A DNA stretch of 64,000 nucleotides, taken from contig JOHN01000030.1 in assembly GCA_000719695.1 (NCBI GenBank), forward strand, positions 41,266-105,265, given 5' to 3'. This stretch comes from Streptomyces sp. NRRL F-6131. GTDB lineage: Bacteria > Actinomycetota > Actinomycetes > Streptomycetales > Streptomycetaceae. Below, in pieces: positions 23,970 to 33,004 of this stretch (positions are counted from its first letter, which is position 1; every line of letters starts with the position of its first letter). Below the pieces are notes generated by a model. That model saw only the letters and a program-made list of their open reading frames with translations. It was not told where the DNA came from and did no database searches. A program made the translations under genes and the position numbers.

Positions 23970-26483
23970 TCACTTCCGGGCGTTGGTGCGCTTCGTCGGT
24001 TCGGCCGTGGTGGGGTCCTCGGGCCAGGGGTGGCGGGGGTAGCGGCCTCTGAGGTCTGCTCGGACGGCGTGGTAGCCGTTCTTCCAGAAGCCCTCCAGGT
24101 CGCCGGTGATGGCGGCGGGGCGGCCGGCGGGGGAGAGCAGCTGCACGGTGAGGGGGACGCGGCCGCCGGCCAGAGTGGGGGCGGCTTTCCAGCCGAAGAG
24201 TTCCTGCAGCTTGACGGCCAGTACCGGGCGTTCGGTGCTGTAGTCGACGCGGATCTTCGAGCCGGTGGGCACGGTGATGCGCTCGGGGGCGAGGTCGTCC
24301 AGTCGGCCTGCCTCGCCGCTCGCCCAGGGGAGGAGGCGTTGCAGGGCGGACGTCGTGTCGATGCGGGCGAGGTCGGAGCGGCGGCGGGCGCGGGAGAGTT
24401 CGGGTTCCAGCCACTCCTCGGCACGCTCCAACAATGCGGCGTCGCTGACGTCCGGCCAGGGGGCGCCGAGGGCGGTGTGGAGGAAGGCGAGGCGTTCGCG
24501 CAGGTTGGAGGGCCAGGTGAGGAGGGTGCTGACGCCCTCGCGGGTGAGGCCTTCGAGGAGGGCGGCGCGGACGAGCGAGGAGTCGGGGCGGGGCAGCGGC
24601 TTCTCGGTGAGTTCGATGGCGCCGAGCGATTCCACCTGGCGGGAGACGACCTCGCCGCGCCGGGTGTCCCAGTGGACTTCGGCGCGCTGGGCGAGCAGGG
24701 GTGCACCCGCGAGGCGGGCGGTGGACTCGTCGAGGGCGGCGGCGTGCAACACCCGCGCCGAGTGCGCGCCCGCCGGGCGGTCGGCGGTCGCGACGGCCAG
24801 CCAGGGCAGTGCGCCCAGCGCGGTGCCCGGGGCGAGTTCGGCGGCGGTGCCGGAAGCCATCAGGTAGGGGCTGCGCTCGCCGGGGGCGGGTCGCTCGACC
24901 CGGGCGCGGGCGATGCGTTCGGGGAAGGCGAGGGCGACGACGAGGCCGACGGCGGTGGCGTCGGAGAGGTCGGTGGCCACCTGGTCGGAGGTGGCGCGGA
25001 GGAGGCGGCGGACTTCGTCGCGCCAGCGTCCGGCGTAGTGGTCGGTGGAGGAGCGGACGAGGCGCCAGACCGCGCCGAGGTCGTCGCCGAGGGCGCGCGG
25101 GGGCTCCTCGGAGAGCAGCGCGACCACCTCGGCGGCCCGCCGTGCGCCGACCGCGGGCGCGCCGTCCATCAGGGCGCGCCCCAGCCGCGGGTGCAGCCCC
25201 GTACGGGCGAGGCGGGTGCCGCGCGGGGTGGCGCGGCCGTCGGAGGAGACGGCGCCGAGGGCCTGCAGCGTCTCCCGGGCGGCGGCCATCGCGCCCGCCG
25301 GCGGCGCGTCGGGCAGGGCGAGTCCGCCGGCGTCGGGGTCGCCCCACACGGCGGCCTGGAGGGCGAACGAGGTCAGGTCGGCGAGCGCGATCTCGGGGGT
25401 GGGGAAGCGGGCGGCGCGGGCGTCCTCGGCCTCGTGCCAGCAGCGGTAGACGGTGCCCGGCGCCTCCCGGCCCGCGCGGCCGGCCCGTTGGCGGGCCGCG
25501 GCGAGCGAGGCGCGCACGGTGACCAGGGCGGCGAGCCCGCGCGCGTGGTCGGTGCGCGGTTCGCGGGCGAGCCCGGCGTCCACGACGATCCGGACGCCGG
25601 GCACGGTGAGCGAGGACTCGGCGACGGCGGTGGCGAGGACGACCCGCCGCGAGGAGGACGGGGTGAGCGCCGCGTCCTGGACGGACTGCGGGGCGCGGCC
25701 GTGCAGTTGGAGGACGTCGGCCGGCGCGCCGGTCAGCAGCCCGGCGACCCGGGCGATCTCGCCGACGCCTGGCAGGAAGCAGAGCACGTCCCCCTCCCGC
25801 TCGGCGAGCGCCCGCCGCACCACCGCCGCGACGTGGTCGAGCAGCGCGAAGTCCACCCGGGTGCCGTGCGCGGGCCGGACGGCGCGCGGCGGCGGCGCCC
25901 ACACCACCTCGACCGGGTGGGAGACGCCGTGCGCCTCGACCACCGGTGCGTCGTCCAGGAGTTCGGCCCAGGCCGCGGTGTCGGAGGTGGCCGAGGCGCA
26001 GACGATCCGCAGGTCGGGCCGCAGGGCGGCGCGGACGTCGAGCAGGAAGGCGAGCGCGGTGTCGGCGTCCAGGTGGCGTTCGTGGCACTCGTCGAGGACG
26101 ACGACGTCGACGCCGGGCAACTCCTGGTCCCGCTGGAGGCGTTGCAGCAGCACCCCGGTGGTGACCACGTCGACGACGGTGTCCGGCCCGACCCGGCGCT
26201 CGCCGCGCACCGTGTACCCGACCTCGCGGCCCACGGACGAGCCGAGCAGCCAGGCCATCCGCCGGGCGGCGGCCCGGACGGCGAGCCGGCGGGGTTCGGC
26301 GACGAGGACCCGGCGTACGGGCCGGCCGTCGCCGAGCAGTCCGGCCAGGGCGAGCGGCACCAGGGTGGTCTTGCCGGTGCCGGGCGGCGCGGCGAGGACG
26401 GCGGTGCCGTGCCCGTCCAGCGCCCCGTGCAGGGCGGGCAGGGCGGTGCGGACGGGCAGGTCGCGCCAGGAGGGGTTCGGCAA
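23970..26483 (-). CDS. hrpB: ATP-dependent RNA helicase HrpB
   Basis: This 837-aa DEAH/DEAD-type helicase has Walker A APPGTGKTT near residue 35, motif Ia LVAEPRRLAVRAAARRMA, motif II LDECHERHLD (DECH), motif III SAT, and motif VI QRAGRAGREAPG. A helicase-associated region and the HrpB-specific C-terminal domain (RIRVDYSTERPVLAVKLQELFG-type, then FWKNGYHAVRADLRGRYPRHPWPEDP) follow. These two C-terminal blocks identify HrpB rather than HrpA. The start is TTG at 26483, three bases after the stop of the upstream methyltransferase gene, so the two genes are likely one unit. Its cellular role is poorly defined in the family. Confidence 0.95.
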   Translation of the reverse strand: MPNPSWRDLPVRTALPALHGALDGHGTAVLAAPPGTGKTTLVPLALAGLLGDGRPVRRVLVAEPRRLAVRAAARRMAWLLGSSVGREVGYTVRGERRVGPDTVVDVVTTGVLLQRLQRDQELPGVDVVVLDECHERHLDADTALAFLLDVRAALRPDLRIVCASATSDTAAWAELLDDAPVVEAHGVSHPVEVVWAPPPRAVRPAHGTRVDFALLDHVAAVVRRALAEREGDVLCFLPGVGEIARVAGLLTGAPADVLQLHGRAPQSVQDAALTPSSSRRVVLATAVAESSLTVPGVRIVVDAGLAREPRTDHARGLAALVTVRASLAAARQRAGRAGREAPGTVYRCWHEAEDARAARFPTPEIALADLTSFALQAAVWGDPDAGGLALPDAPPAGAMAAARETLQALGAVSSDGRATPRGTRLARTGLHPRLGRALMDGAPAVGARRAAEVVALLSEEPPRALGDDLGAVWRLVRSSTDHYAGRWRDEVRRLLRATSDQVATDLSDATAVGLVVALAFPERIARARVERPAPGERSPYLMASGTAAELAPGTALGALPWLAVATADRPAGAHSARVLHAAALDESTARLAGAPLLAQRAEVHWDTRRGEVVSRQVESLGAIELTEKPLPRPDSSLVRAALLEGLTREGVSTLLTWPSNLRERLAFLHTALGAPWPDVSDAALLERAEEWLEPELSRARRRSDLARIDTTSALQRLLPWASGEAGRLDDLAPERITVPTGSKIRVDYSTERPVLAVKLQELFGWKAAPTLAGGRVPLTVQLLSPAGRPAAITGDLEGFWKNGYHAVRADLRGRYPRHPWPEDPTTAEPTKRTNARK

Positions 26484-26486
26484 AGG

Positions 26487-27341
26487 TCAGCCCCGCTCGG
26501 TCACGAAGATCGCGGTGCCGGGGATGAGCCGCCCGCGCAGCGGGGACCAGCCGCCCCAGTCCTGCTCGTGCCCCTCCGGCCACTCGGGCTCGACGAGGTC
26601 GACCAGCCGGAAGCCGGCGGCGACGAGTTCGCGGACCCGGTCGCCGAGCGTGCGGTGGTGCTCGACGTAGGTGGCGCGGCCCTGCTCGTCCTCCTCCACG
26701 TAGGGGGTGCGGTCGAAGTACGAGGAGACGGCGGTGAGCCCCTCGACGCCGGGTTCGTCGGGGAAGGCCCAGCGGATCGGGTGGGTGACCGAGAAGACCC
26801 AGCGCCCGCCGGGCCGGAGCACCCGGTGCACCTCGCGCATCAGCGCCCCGGTGTCGGCGCTGAACGGGATCGCGCCGTAGGCGGAGCAGGCGAGGTCGAA
26901 GGAGGCGTCGGCGAAGGGCAGCACGGCGGCGTCGGCCTGGACGACGGGGACGGGCACGGCGCCGCGGGAGAGGTCGATCCGCCGGGAGTGCTGGAGCTGG
27001 CGGTGCGAGATGTCGAGGGCGACGGGACGGGCGCCGCGGCCGGCCAGCCAGCGCGAGCACTGGGCGGCGCCGGCGCCGATCTCCAGCACGGTGCGCCCGG
27101 CGGTGTCGCCGAGCAGTCGGGCGTCCGCCTCGTCGAGGCCCTCGGGGCACCAGGTGAACCGGTCGTCGCCGAGGAACTCGCCGTGCTCGTCCTGGTACTC
27201 GTCGGCGTTGCGGTCCCACCAGTGGCGGCTGGCGCGGCTGCTCTCGCCGACGCCGGCGGATCGCCTTACCGCGTCGTCGCCGTCCTCGTCAAGATCGTGC
27301 GGGTCGGGGAGGGGGGTGCCGGTCACGGTGAGAAGGCCCAT
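26487..27341 (-). CDS. Class I SAM-dependent methyltransferase
   Basis: The 284-aa protein carries a Rossmann SAM-binding motif VLEIGAGAAQCSRWLAG, an acidic strand-2 end (VALDIS), the ADAAVLPFADASFD post-I motif and HRVLRPGGRWVFSVTHP, all typical of Methyltransf_11/25 enzymes. An N-terminal ~45 residues carry the conserved HWWDRNADEYQDEHGEFLGD seen in streptomycete homologues. The substrate is unknown. ATG at 27341 is taken as the start. It is followed at 3 bp by hrpB on the same strand, and is divergent from the rpsA promoter region. Confidence 0.9.
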   Translation of the reverse strand: MGLLTVTGTPLPDPHDLDEDGDDAVRRSAGVGESSRASRHWWDRNADEYQDEHGEFLGDDRFTWCPEGLDEADARLLGDTAGRTVLEIGAGAAQCSRWLAGRGARPVALDISHRQLQHSRRIDLSRGAVPVPVVQADAAVLPFADASFDLACSAYGAIPFSADTGALMREVHRVLRPGGRWVFSVTHPIRWAFPDEPGVEGLTAVSSYFDRTPYVEEDEQGRATYVEHHRTLGDRVRELVAAGFRLVDLVEPEWPEGHEQDWGGWSPLRGRLIPGTAIFVTERG

Positions 27342-27514
27342 CGCGTAGGGTGTGGTTCTGCGGAAGCGCCGCTGCCGTCTACCGGGCCGAGAGGTCCGGT
27401 GTCCCGGCGGTGGCATCCGGGGAGAGGGTTCCCTGCGGCCGCCACCCATGAGGTGCGCAATCGGAGGATATGGCCTGATCCGTGCCGGGCTCCACCGTCT
27501 TGCCGTTGTTGGCG

Positions 27515-27543
27515 TTGACCGTGCCTGGCCGTCCCCGTATGCT
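27515..27543 (+). promoter_or_regulatory. Sigma-70-type (HrdB) promoter of rpsA
   Basis: TTGACC (27515-27520) and TATGCT (27538-27543) are separated by exactly 17 bp, close to the vegetative consensus. Transcription would start near 27550 and leave a leader of about 210 nt before the rpsA ATG at 27761. Confidence 0.85.
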
Positions 27544-27760
27544 ACAAGTTGCGCTGCGGGCCTGCGCGCCTCGGACGGAGCAGGTCGCGCTCGCATCTGT
27601 CGAAGACCCCACGGTCGCAAGACGGACGCCGATTCCTCCCGTTACTGCGGGATTCCCGGTGCTCCGTGTTCTTGGCTGTCCGGCTTTCGGTGGGAGCGAT
27701 ACGGGCCCTCCGCGTGGCATTACCTACGACTTTCATGTCCGTACCGGAGCCCTTTTCCTA

Positions 27761-29251
27761 ATGACGAGCCCCACCGACTCCTCCCTCAGCACCACCCCGC
27801 AGGTCGCGCTGAACGACATCGGCGACGCCGAGGCGTTCCTGGCCGCGATCGACGAGACCATCAAGTACTTCAACGATGGCGACATCGTCGAGGGCGTCAT
27901 CGTGAAGGTCGACCGTGACGAGGTCCTCCTCGACATCGGTTACAAGACCGAGGGCGTCATCCCGTCCCGCGAGCTGTCGATCAAGCACGACGTCGACCCG
28001 CACGAGGTCGTCGCCGTCGGCGACAACATCGAGGCCCTGGTTCTCCAGAAGGAGGACAAGGAGGGTCGTCTCATCCTGTCCAAGAAGCGCGCTCAGTACG
28101 AGCGTGCCTGGGGCACGATCGAGAAGATCAAGGAAGAGGACGGCATCGTCACCGGTACCGTCATCGAGGTCGTCAAGGGTGGTCTCATCCTCGACATCGG
28201 CCTCCGTGGCTTCCTCCCGGCCTCGCTCGTCGAGATGCGTCGCGTCCGCGACCTCCAGCCCTACGTGGGCAAGGAGCTCGAGGCCAAGATCATCGAGCTG
28301 GACAAGAACCGCAACAACGTGGTCCTGTCCCGCCGTGCCTGGCTGGAGCAGACCCAGAGCGAGGTCCGCCAGACCTTCCTCACCACCCTGCAGAAGGGTC
28401 AGGTGCGCTCCGGCGTCGTCTCCTCGATCGTCAACTTCGGTGCCTTCGTGGACCTGGGTGGCGTCGACGGCCTGGTGCACGTCTCCGAGCTGTCCTGGAA
28501 GCACATCGACCACCCGTCCGAGGTCGTCGAGGTCGGCCAGGAGGTCACCGTCGAGGTTCTCGACGTTGACATGGACCGCGAGCGCGTCTCCCTGTCGCTG
28601 AAGGCGACCCAGGAGGACCCGTGGCAGCAGTTCGCCCGTACCCACCAGATCGGCCAGGTCGTTCCGGGTAAGGTCACCAAGCTGGTTCCGTTCGGTGCGT
28701 TCGTCCGCGTGGACGAGGGCATCGAGGGTCTGGTCCACATCTCCGAGCTGGCCGAGCGCCACGTCGAGATCCCGGAGCAGGTCGTCCAGGTCGGCGACGA
28801 GATCTTCGTCAAGGTCATCGACATCGACCTCGAGCGTCGTCGCATCAGCCTCTCGCTGAAGCAGGCCAACGAGGCGCTGGGTGCCAACCCGGCCGAGGTC
28901 GAGTTCGACCCGACCCTGTACGGCATGGCCGCGTCCTACGACGACCAGGGCAACTACATCTACCCGGAGGGCTTCGACCCCGAGGCGAACGACTGGCTGC
29001 CCGGCTTCGAGAAGCAGCGCGAGGAGTGGGAGCGGCAGTACGCCGAGGCCCAGACCCGCTTCGAGCAGCACCAGGCCCAGGTCATCAAGAGCCGTGAGGC
29101 CGACGCCGAGGCCGCTGCCGAGGGTGGCGACGCCGTCGCCGCCGCCGCCGGTGGCTCCTACTCGTCCAGCAGCGACGAGGGCTCCGGCGCTCTCGCTTCG
29201 GACGAGGCCCTGGCTGCCCTGCGCGAGAAGCTGGCGGGCGGCCAGAGCTGA
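27761..29251 (+). CDS. rpsA: 30S ribosomal protein S1
   Basis: The 496-aa protein has four S1 RNA-binding domains at about 40-108, 125-193, 210-280 and 295-365. They are recognised by repeating GxIVxGVIVKVDRDEVLLDIGYKTEG, GLILDIGLRGFLPAS, FGAFVDLGGVDGLVHVSELSW and FGAFVRVDEGIEGLVHISELA patterns. An acidic, Ala/Ser-rich tail follows, as in other actinobacteria. S1 helps 30S subunits bind mRNA. Codon use is biased to C/T-ending frequent codons, fitting high expression. The ATG at 27761 follows a long leader with only a distant GGAG; the start is fixed by conservation. A strong promoter lies upstream and a classical terminator downstream. Confidence 0.97.
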   Translation: MTSPTDSSLSTTPQVALNDIGDAEAFLAAIDETIKYFNDGDIVEGVIVKVDRDEVLLDIGYKTEGVIPSRELSIKHDVDPHEVVAVGDNIEALVLQKEDKEGRLILSKKRAQYERAWGTIEKIKEEDGIVTGTVIEVVKGGLILDIGLRGFLPASLVEMRRVRDLQPYVGKELEAKIIELDKNRNNVVLSRRAWLEQTQSEVRQTFLTTLQKGQVRSGVVSSIVNFGAFVDLGGVDGLVHVSELSWKHIDHPSEVVEVGQEVTVEVLDVDMDRERVSLSLKATQEDPWQQFARTHQIGQVVPGKVTKLVPFGAFVRVDEGIEGLVHISELAERHVEIPEQVVQVGDEIFVKVIDIDLERRRISLSLKQANEALGANPAEVEFDPTLYGMAASYDDQGNYIYPEGFDPEANDWLPGFEKQREEWERQYAEAQTRFEQHQAQVIKSREADAEAAAEGGDAVAAAAGGSYSSSSDEGSGALASDEALAALREKLAGGQS

Positions 29252-29297
29252 AGCTCTGCCCCTGCCGCCGGTGCTGACTAGCGCCTAGCGTCACCGA

Positions 29298-29328
29298 TGA
29301 ACCCCGCTCGGTTTCCGAGCGGGGTTCA
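29298..29328 (+). terminator. Rho-independent terminator of rpsA
   Basis: A perfect 14-bp stem (29298-29311 with 29315-29328) and TTT loop are followed by TTGTTTTT, the clearest intrinsic terminator in the window. Confidence 0.93.
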
Positions 29329-29486
29329 TTGTTTTTCGGCTTTCATTATTCATTCCTTATGGGTGGGATTTTTGTGATTAGGGGCTCATCGGATGCCTAT
29401 GGGTGATTCAGGACCTAGGGCCTACCTTGGGGGGAGTTGCCCGATGGGTCGCTCACCCGGCCCCACACGCTAGGCACCCCCCGCAC

Positions 29487-31709
29487 ATGCGCCGTCGCTC
29501 CGCCGTGACCCCCGCCTCCCCCCGCACGTCCGCCGACCCCCGGGTCGCCGGACGCCTCGCTGCTCTCGGCCGGTTCTGCTACCGGCAGCGGCGCTGGGTG
29601 CTCGGCTTCTGGGCGGTCGTCCTGGTCATAGGCGTGCTGATCGGCGGGCGGGTCTTCGAGGGCACGGTGGCCGGCGCCTCGTCCGCCTCCTCCGAGGCGG
29701 ACCGCGGCAGCGCCGTGGTCGCCGCCGCCGACCCGGCCCGGGGCACCGTGACCGCCGTGGTGGACGGCAGACCCGTCGACGACGCCGCCGTCCGGGACGC
29801 CGTCACCCGGGCCACCGCCGAGATCGCCGCCCTGCCCGGGGTCTCCTCGGCCGTCGACGCCTACGGTCCCGGCCCGGACGCCGCCGCGCTCCGTTCGGCC
29901 GACGGCCGGGCGAGCATCGTCTCGGTGCGGATGGCCGACAGCAGCACCGAGGCGCAGACCACCGCCGTCACCCAGCGACTGGCCGCGATCAAGGCCGACG
30001 GCGCGGGGGTGACCGTCGGCGGGGACCTCGTGCTCCAGGACGAGGTCAAGAAGCAGACCGAGAAGGACACCCGCTTCGGCGAGATCGTGACCCTGCCGCT
30101 CACCCTGATCGTCATGGTCCTGGTGTTCGGCGGTCTGGCCGCCGCGAGCCTGCCGGTGATCGGTGCCGTCGCCTCGGTGGGCGGCGCACTTCTGGCCATG
30201 TTCGGCTTCAGCAAGATCATGGACATCGACACCAGCGTGCTGCCGATCGCCACCGTGCTGGGGCTCGGCCTGTCGATCGACTACGCGCTACTCATGGTGA
30301 ATCGTTTCCGCGAGGAACGCGGCCACGGCGCGTCGATCTCCGCCGCCGTGGAACGGACCGCCGCCACCGCCGGACGCACCGTCGCCTTCTCCGGTCTGAC
30401 CGTCGCCGTCGCGCTCTCCGGACTCTTCGTCTTCACCAGCCCGGTGCTCGGGGCCGTCGCCGCGGCCGGGGTGAGCGTCGTGGTGATCGCGGTGGCCGCC
30501 GCGCTGACCCTCGTCCCCGCGCTGCTCGGCTTCGCCGGGCGCCGGATCAGGACGCCCTCCGCGCCCGTCCCCGACGAGGGCTTCTTCAGCCGGACCGTGC
30601 GCCGGGTCCGCAAGCGGGCGGTGCTCGTGGCCCTGGTCTGCACCGGGGTGCTGATGGCCGCCGGCGCGCCGTTCCTGCACGCCGACATGCGCAACTCCGG
30701 GGCCGCCGTCCTGCCCGCCTCCTCGGCCGGCCGGCAGGTCGCCGAGACCGTCGACCAGCGGTTCCCGCAGGCCTCCGCCGCCCCGATCACGGTGGTCGTG
30801 GAGAGCGGCACGGCGGTCGCCCAGGCCTACGCGGACGACGTGGTGGCCAAGCTGCCCGGCGTCAGCGGAGTGCGGGCCGTCACCCCGGTGAGCGACACCG
30901 TCTCCACCATCGACGTCCTGGTGCACGGCGATCCGCAGGGCGGGGAGGCGAAGAAGGTGGTCGAGGAGCTGCGCGCGGACCGCGGCGGGCTCACCACCCA
31001 GGTGACCGGCGGGGCGGCCTCGGTGGTCGACTTCCAGGACGAACTGCTCACCCGGGGGCCGATCGCCCTGGGCCTGGTGGCCCTCGGCACGCTGATCCTG
31101 CTCTTCCTGATGACCGGCTCGGTGGTGATGCCGGTCAAGGCCCTGCTGATGAACCTGCTCTCGCTGGGCGCCTCGCTCGGCGCGCTCACCCTGGTCTTCC
31201 AGGACGGCTGGTTCAGCGGTCTGCTCGGCTTCAGTCCGACCGGCGGGCTGGAGACCTTCATCCCGGTCCTGGTGTTCGCCTTCGCCTTCGGCCTGTCGAT
31301 GGACTACGAGGTCTTCCTGCTCGCCCGGATCAAGGAGCTGCGGGACAAGGGCCACAGCTGCACCCGGGCGGTGGAGCTGGGAGTGCAGCGCAGCGGTCGG
31401 ATCATCACCTCGGCAGCGCTGCTGATGGTGATCGTCTTCGCCGGCTTCGCCCTCGGCGACATGCTGATGGTCAAGCAGATGGGCATCGCGCTGGCCGTCG
31501 CCGTGGCGGTCGACGCGACCCTGGTCCGCTGCCTGCTGGTGCCGGCGGCGATGAGCTTCTTCGGCGAGTTCAACTGGTGGGCGCCGCGCCCGCTGCGGCG
31601 GCTGCACGAGCGGTTCGGACTGAGCGAGCACGTCGACCTGCCGGACCTCGCCCCGGCCGTGCTGCCGGCCCAGCGCCCGGCGGAGGACCTGGTCGGCACG
31701 GCCTCCTAG
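29487..31709 (+). CDS. MMPL-family RND transporter
   Basis: The 740-aa membrane protein has two halves, each with one helix, an extracytoplasmic domain and a cluster of helices. The proton-relay motifs are LSIDYALLMVNRFREE in the first half and GLSMDYEVFLLARIKE in the second, typical of MmpL/ActII-3-like exporters of lipids or metabolites. The C-terminal cytoplasmic tail is short. ATG at 29487 lies 10 bases after TAGGCA; an upstream open frame to 29403 has no support. The MarR regulator gene converges downstream and is oriented away, so regulation by it is not obvious. The substrate is unknown. Confidence 0.93.
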   Translation: MRRRSAVTPASPRTSADPRVAGRLAALGRFCYRQRRWVLGFWAVVLVIGVLIGGRVFEGTVAGASSASSEADRGSAVVAAADPARGTVTAVVDGRPVDDAAVRDAVTRATAEIAALPGVSSAVDAYGPGPDAAALRSADGRASIVSVRMADSSTEAQTTAVTQRLAAIKADGAGVTVGGDLVLQDEVKKQTEKDTRFGEIVTLPLTLIVMVLVFGGLAAASLPVIGAVASVGGALLAMFGFSKIMDIDTSVLPIATVLGLGLSIDYALLMVNRFREERGHGASISAAVERTAATAGRTVAFSGLTVAVALSGLFVFTSPVLGAVAAAGVSVVVIAVAAALTLVPALLGFAGRRIRTPSAPVPDEGFFSRTVRRVRKRAVLVALVCTGVLMAAGAPFLHADMRNSGAAVLPASSAGRQVAETVDQRFPQASAAPITVVVESGTAVAQAYADDVVAKLPGVSGVRAVTPVSDTVSTIDVLVHGDPQGGEAKKVVEELRADRGGLTTQVTGGAASVVDFQDELLTRGPIALGLVALGTLILLFLMTGSVVMPVKALLMNLLSLGASLGALTLVFQDGWFSGLLGFSPTGGLETFIPVLVFAFAFGLSMDYEVFLLARIKELRDKGHSCTRAVELGVQRSGRIITSAALLMVIVFAGFALGDMLMVKQMGIALAVAVAVDATLVRCLLVPAAMSFFGEFNWWAPRPLRRLHERFGLSEHVDLPDLAPAVLPAQRPAEDLVGTAS

Positions 31710-31779
31710 GTCCTCTCCTCCGGATCCGGTCGCGCGGGGCGGGCGCCGGAGCCGGGGTGAGGTTCGGGCCCGGTCGCGG

Positions 31780-32205
31780 TCAGGGCAGGCGGCGGAGCAG
31801 GGCGACGGCGCTGCGCAGGGTCCCGCGCTCCTCGGGGGTGAGGCGGGTCTCGATCGCCGAGGCGATCCGTGCCTCGCGGCGGGCGCGCTGCTCGTACAGT
31901 GCGGCGCGGCCGGCCTCGGTGGCGGTGACCAGCAGCTTGCGGCGGTCGGTGGTGTGCGGCTGCTGGGTGACCAGGCCGGCCTCGGTGAGCAGCGCGACCG
32001 TGCGGGCCATCGACTGGTGCCGGACGCGCTGCAGGGCGGCCAGATCGGCGACGGTGCAGGCGCGGTCGTCGCGGACCAGCAGACCGAGTACGCCGGCCTG
32101 GTTCTGCGGGAGCGTGTCGTCGGGGCGCAGGGCGCGGACCAGTTCGCCGATGGCGCCGCGCAGGTCGGCGGCGAGTTCGAGGGTCTCGGGGTGCGGGCTG
32201 TTCAC
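31780..32205 (-). CDS. MarR-family transcriptional regulator
   Basis: The 141-aa winged-helix protein has the MarR core: an N-terminal dimerisation helix, LPQNQAGVLGLLVRDDRACTVADLAAL, the recognition helix region RHQSMARTVALLTEAGLVTQQ, and the wing DRRKLLVTATEAGRA. GTG at 32205 is preceded on its strand by AGGCTTCTCCTGTG-type sequence; the start is close to the operator. It is divergent from the metallo-hydrolase gene at 32267, and a 12-bp perfect inverted repeat lies exactly between them. It most likely represses itself and that gene in response to an unknown ligand. Confidence 0.93.
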   Translation of the reverse strand: MNSPHPETLELAADLRGAIGELVRALRPDDTLPQNQAGVLGLLVRDDRACTVADLAALQRVRHQSMARTVALLTEAGLVTQQPHTTDRRKLLVTATEAGRAALYEQRARREARIASAIETRLTPEERGTLRSAVALLRRLP

Positions 32206-32229
32206 AGGAGAAGCCTACCTGGAATATCT

Positions 32230-32255
32230 ACAGCAAAGCTGTGCAGCTTTGCTGT
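32230..32255. promoter_or_regulatory. Probable MarR operator (perfect inverted repeat)
   Basis: Arms ACAGCAAAGCTG (32230-32241) and CAGCTTTGCTGT (32244-32255) are fully complementary with a 2-bp centre. The site lies between the marR start and the ATG at 32267 and overlaps both promoters. Confidence 0.88.
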
Positions 32256-32266
32256 ATGTTCCTCCC

Positions 32267-32905
32267 ATGCGGATCACCAAGTTCGGACATGCCTGTGTAC
32301 GCCTCGAACACGGGGGGACGACCGTGGTCGTCGACCCGGGATCGTTCACCGACCCCGCCGCGCTGGCCGGCGCGGACGCCGTCCTGATCACCCACGAGCA
32401 CATCGACCACTTCGAGGAGAGCCGGCTGCGGGCCGCCCTGGAGGCGGATCCGGAGCTGCGGGTGTGGACCAACCCGGACGTGGCCCGGAAGCTGGACGGG
32501 GTCGCCCGGCGGGTGACCGCGGTCGGCGAGGGCGACGCCTTCGACCTCGGCGGGATCCCGGTCTCGGTGCACGGCGAGTGGCACGCGGTGATCCACCCGG
32601 ACATCCCGCTGGTGCGGAACATCGGATTCCTCTTCGACGGTCGGCTCTTCCACCCCGGTGACGCGCTGTTCGTTCCGCCGCACCCGGTGGACACCCTGCT
32701 ACTGCCGATCGCCGCGCCCTGGACCAAGGTCGGCGAGCTGGTCGACTACGTCCGCGAGGCCGGGGCGCGGCAGGCCGTGCCGGTGCACGACGCGGTGCTC
32801 AGCCCGGCCGGACTCGCCGTGCACACCCGGCTGGTCGGCCCGGGCGGTCCGGGTGGCGCGGAGCTGCGCACCCTGGGCGAGGGCGAGAGCCTCGACCTGG
32901 GGTGA
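32267..32905 (+). CDS. MBL-fold metallo-hydrolase (UlaG-like)
   Basis: The 212-aa protein has the metallo-beta-lactamase superfamily motif THEHIDHFEE (HxHxDH metal ligands), an N-terminal ITKFGHACVRLEHGGTTVVVDPG strand pair, a later ligand His in VHGEWHAVIHPD and FHPGDALFVP (Asp ligand), and a final His in VPVHDAV. The compact architecture recalls UlaG-type lactonases and YtkL-like hydrolases. The substrate is unknown. The ATG at 32267 is 11 bases past the MarR operator, so the gene is the probable target of that regulator. Confidence 0.92.
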   Translation: MRITKFGHACVRLEHGGTTVVVDPGSFTDPAALAGADAVLITHEHIDHFEESRLRAALEADPELRVWTNPDVARKLDGVARRVTAVGEGDAFDLGGIPVSVHGEWHAVIHPDIPLVRNIGFLFDGRLFHPGDALFVPPHPVDTLLLPIAAPWTKVGELVDYVREAGARQAVPVHDAVLSPAGLAVHTRLVGPGGPGGAELRTLGEGESLDLG

Positions 32906-32949
32906 GCAGGTGAGCAGATGAGCAGGTGATCGGGTGAGCAGGTGAGCGG
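32902..32949 (+). repeat. 8-bp tandem repeat, consensus GTGAGCAG (6 units)
   Basis: Six 8-bp units (GTGAGCAG twice, ATGAGCAG, GTGATCGG, GTGAGCAG, GTGAGCGG) start at the stop codon of the MBL hydrolase gene and run towards the coaE promoter. Confidence 0.88.
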
Positions 32950-33004
32950 GTGGCGGAGTGGTCCGGGGTGACGCGAGGGCGGTGCGCGCCGGTAGCCTGG
33001 CGCC

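Noticed and set aside
23713..27219. 1168-codon minus-strand frame overlapping hrpB and the methyltransferase gene
   Set aside because: Its product is Arg/Pro-rich and has no motif, while hrpB and the methyltransferase have all theirs in another frame.
29403..29486. Upstream start for the MMPL transporter
   Set aside because: The extra residues are Pro/His-rich and unconserved; ATG 29487 has a -10 box just upstream.
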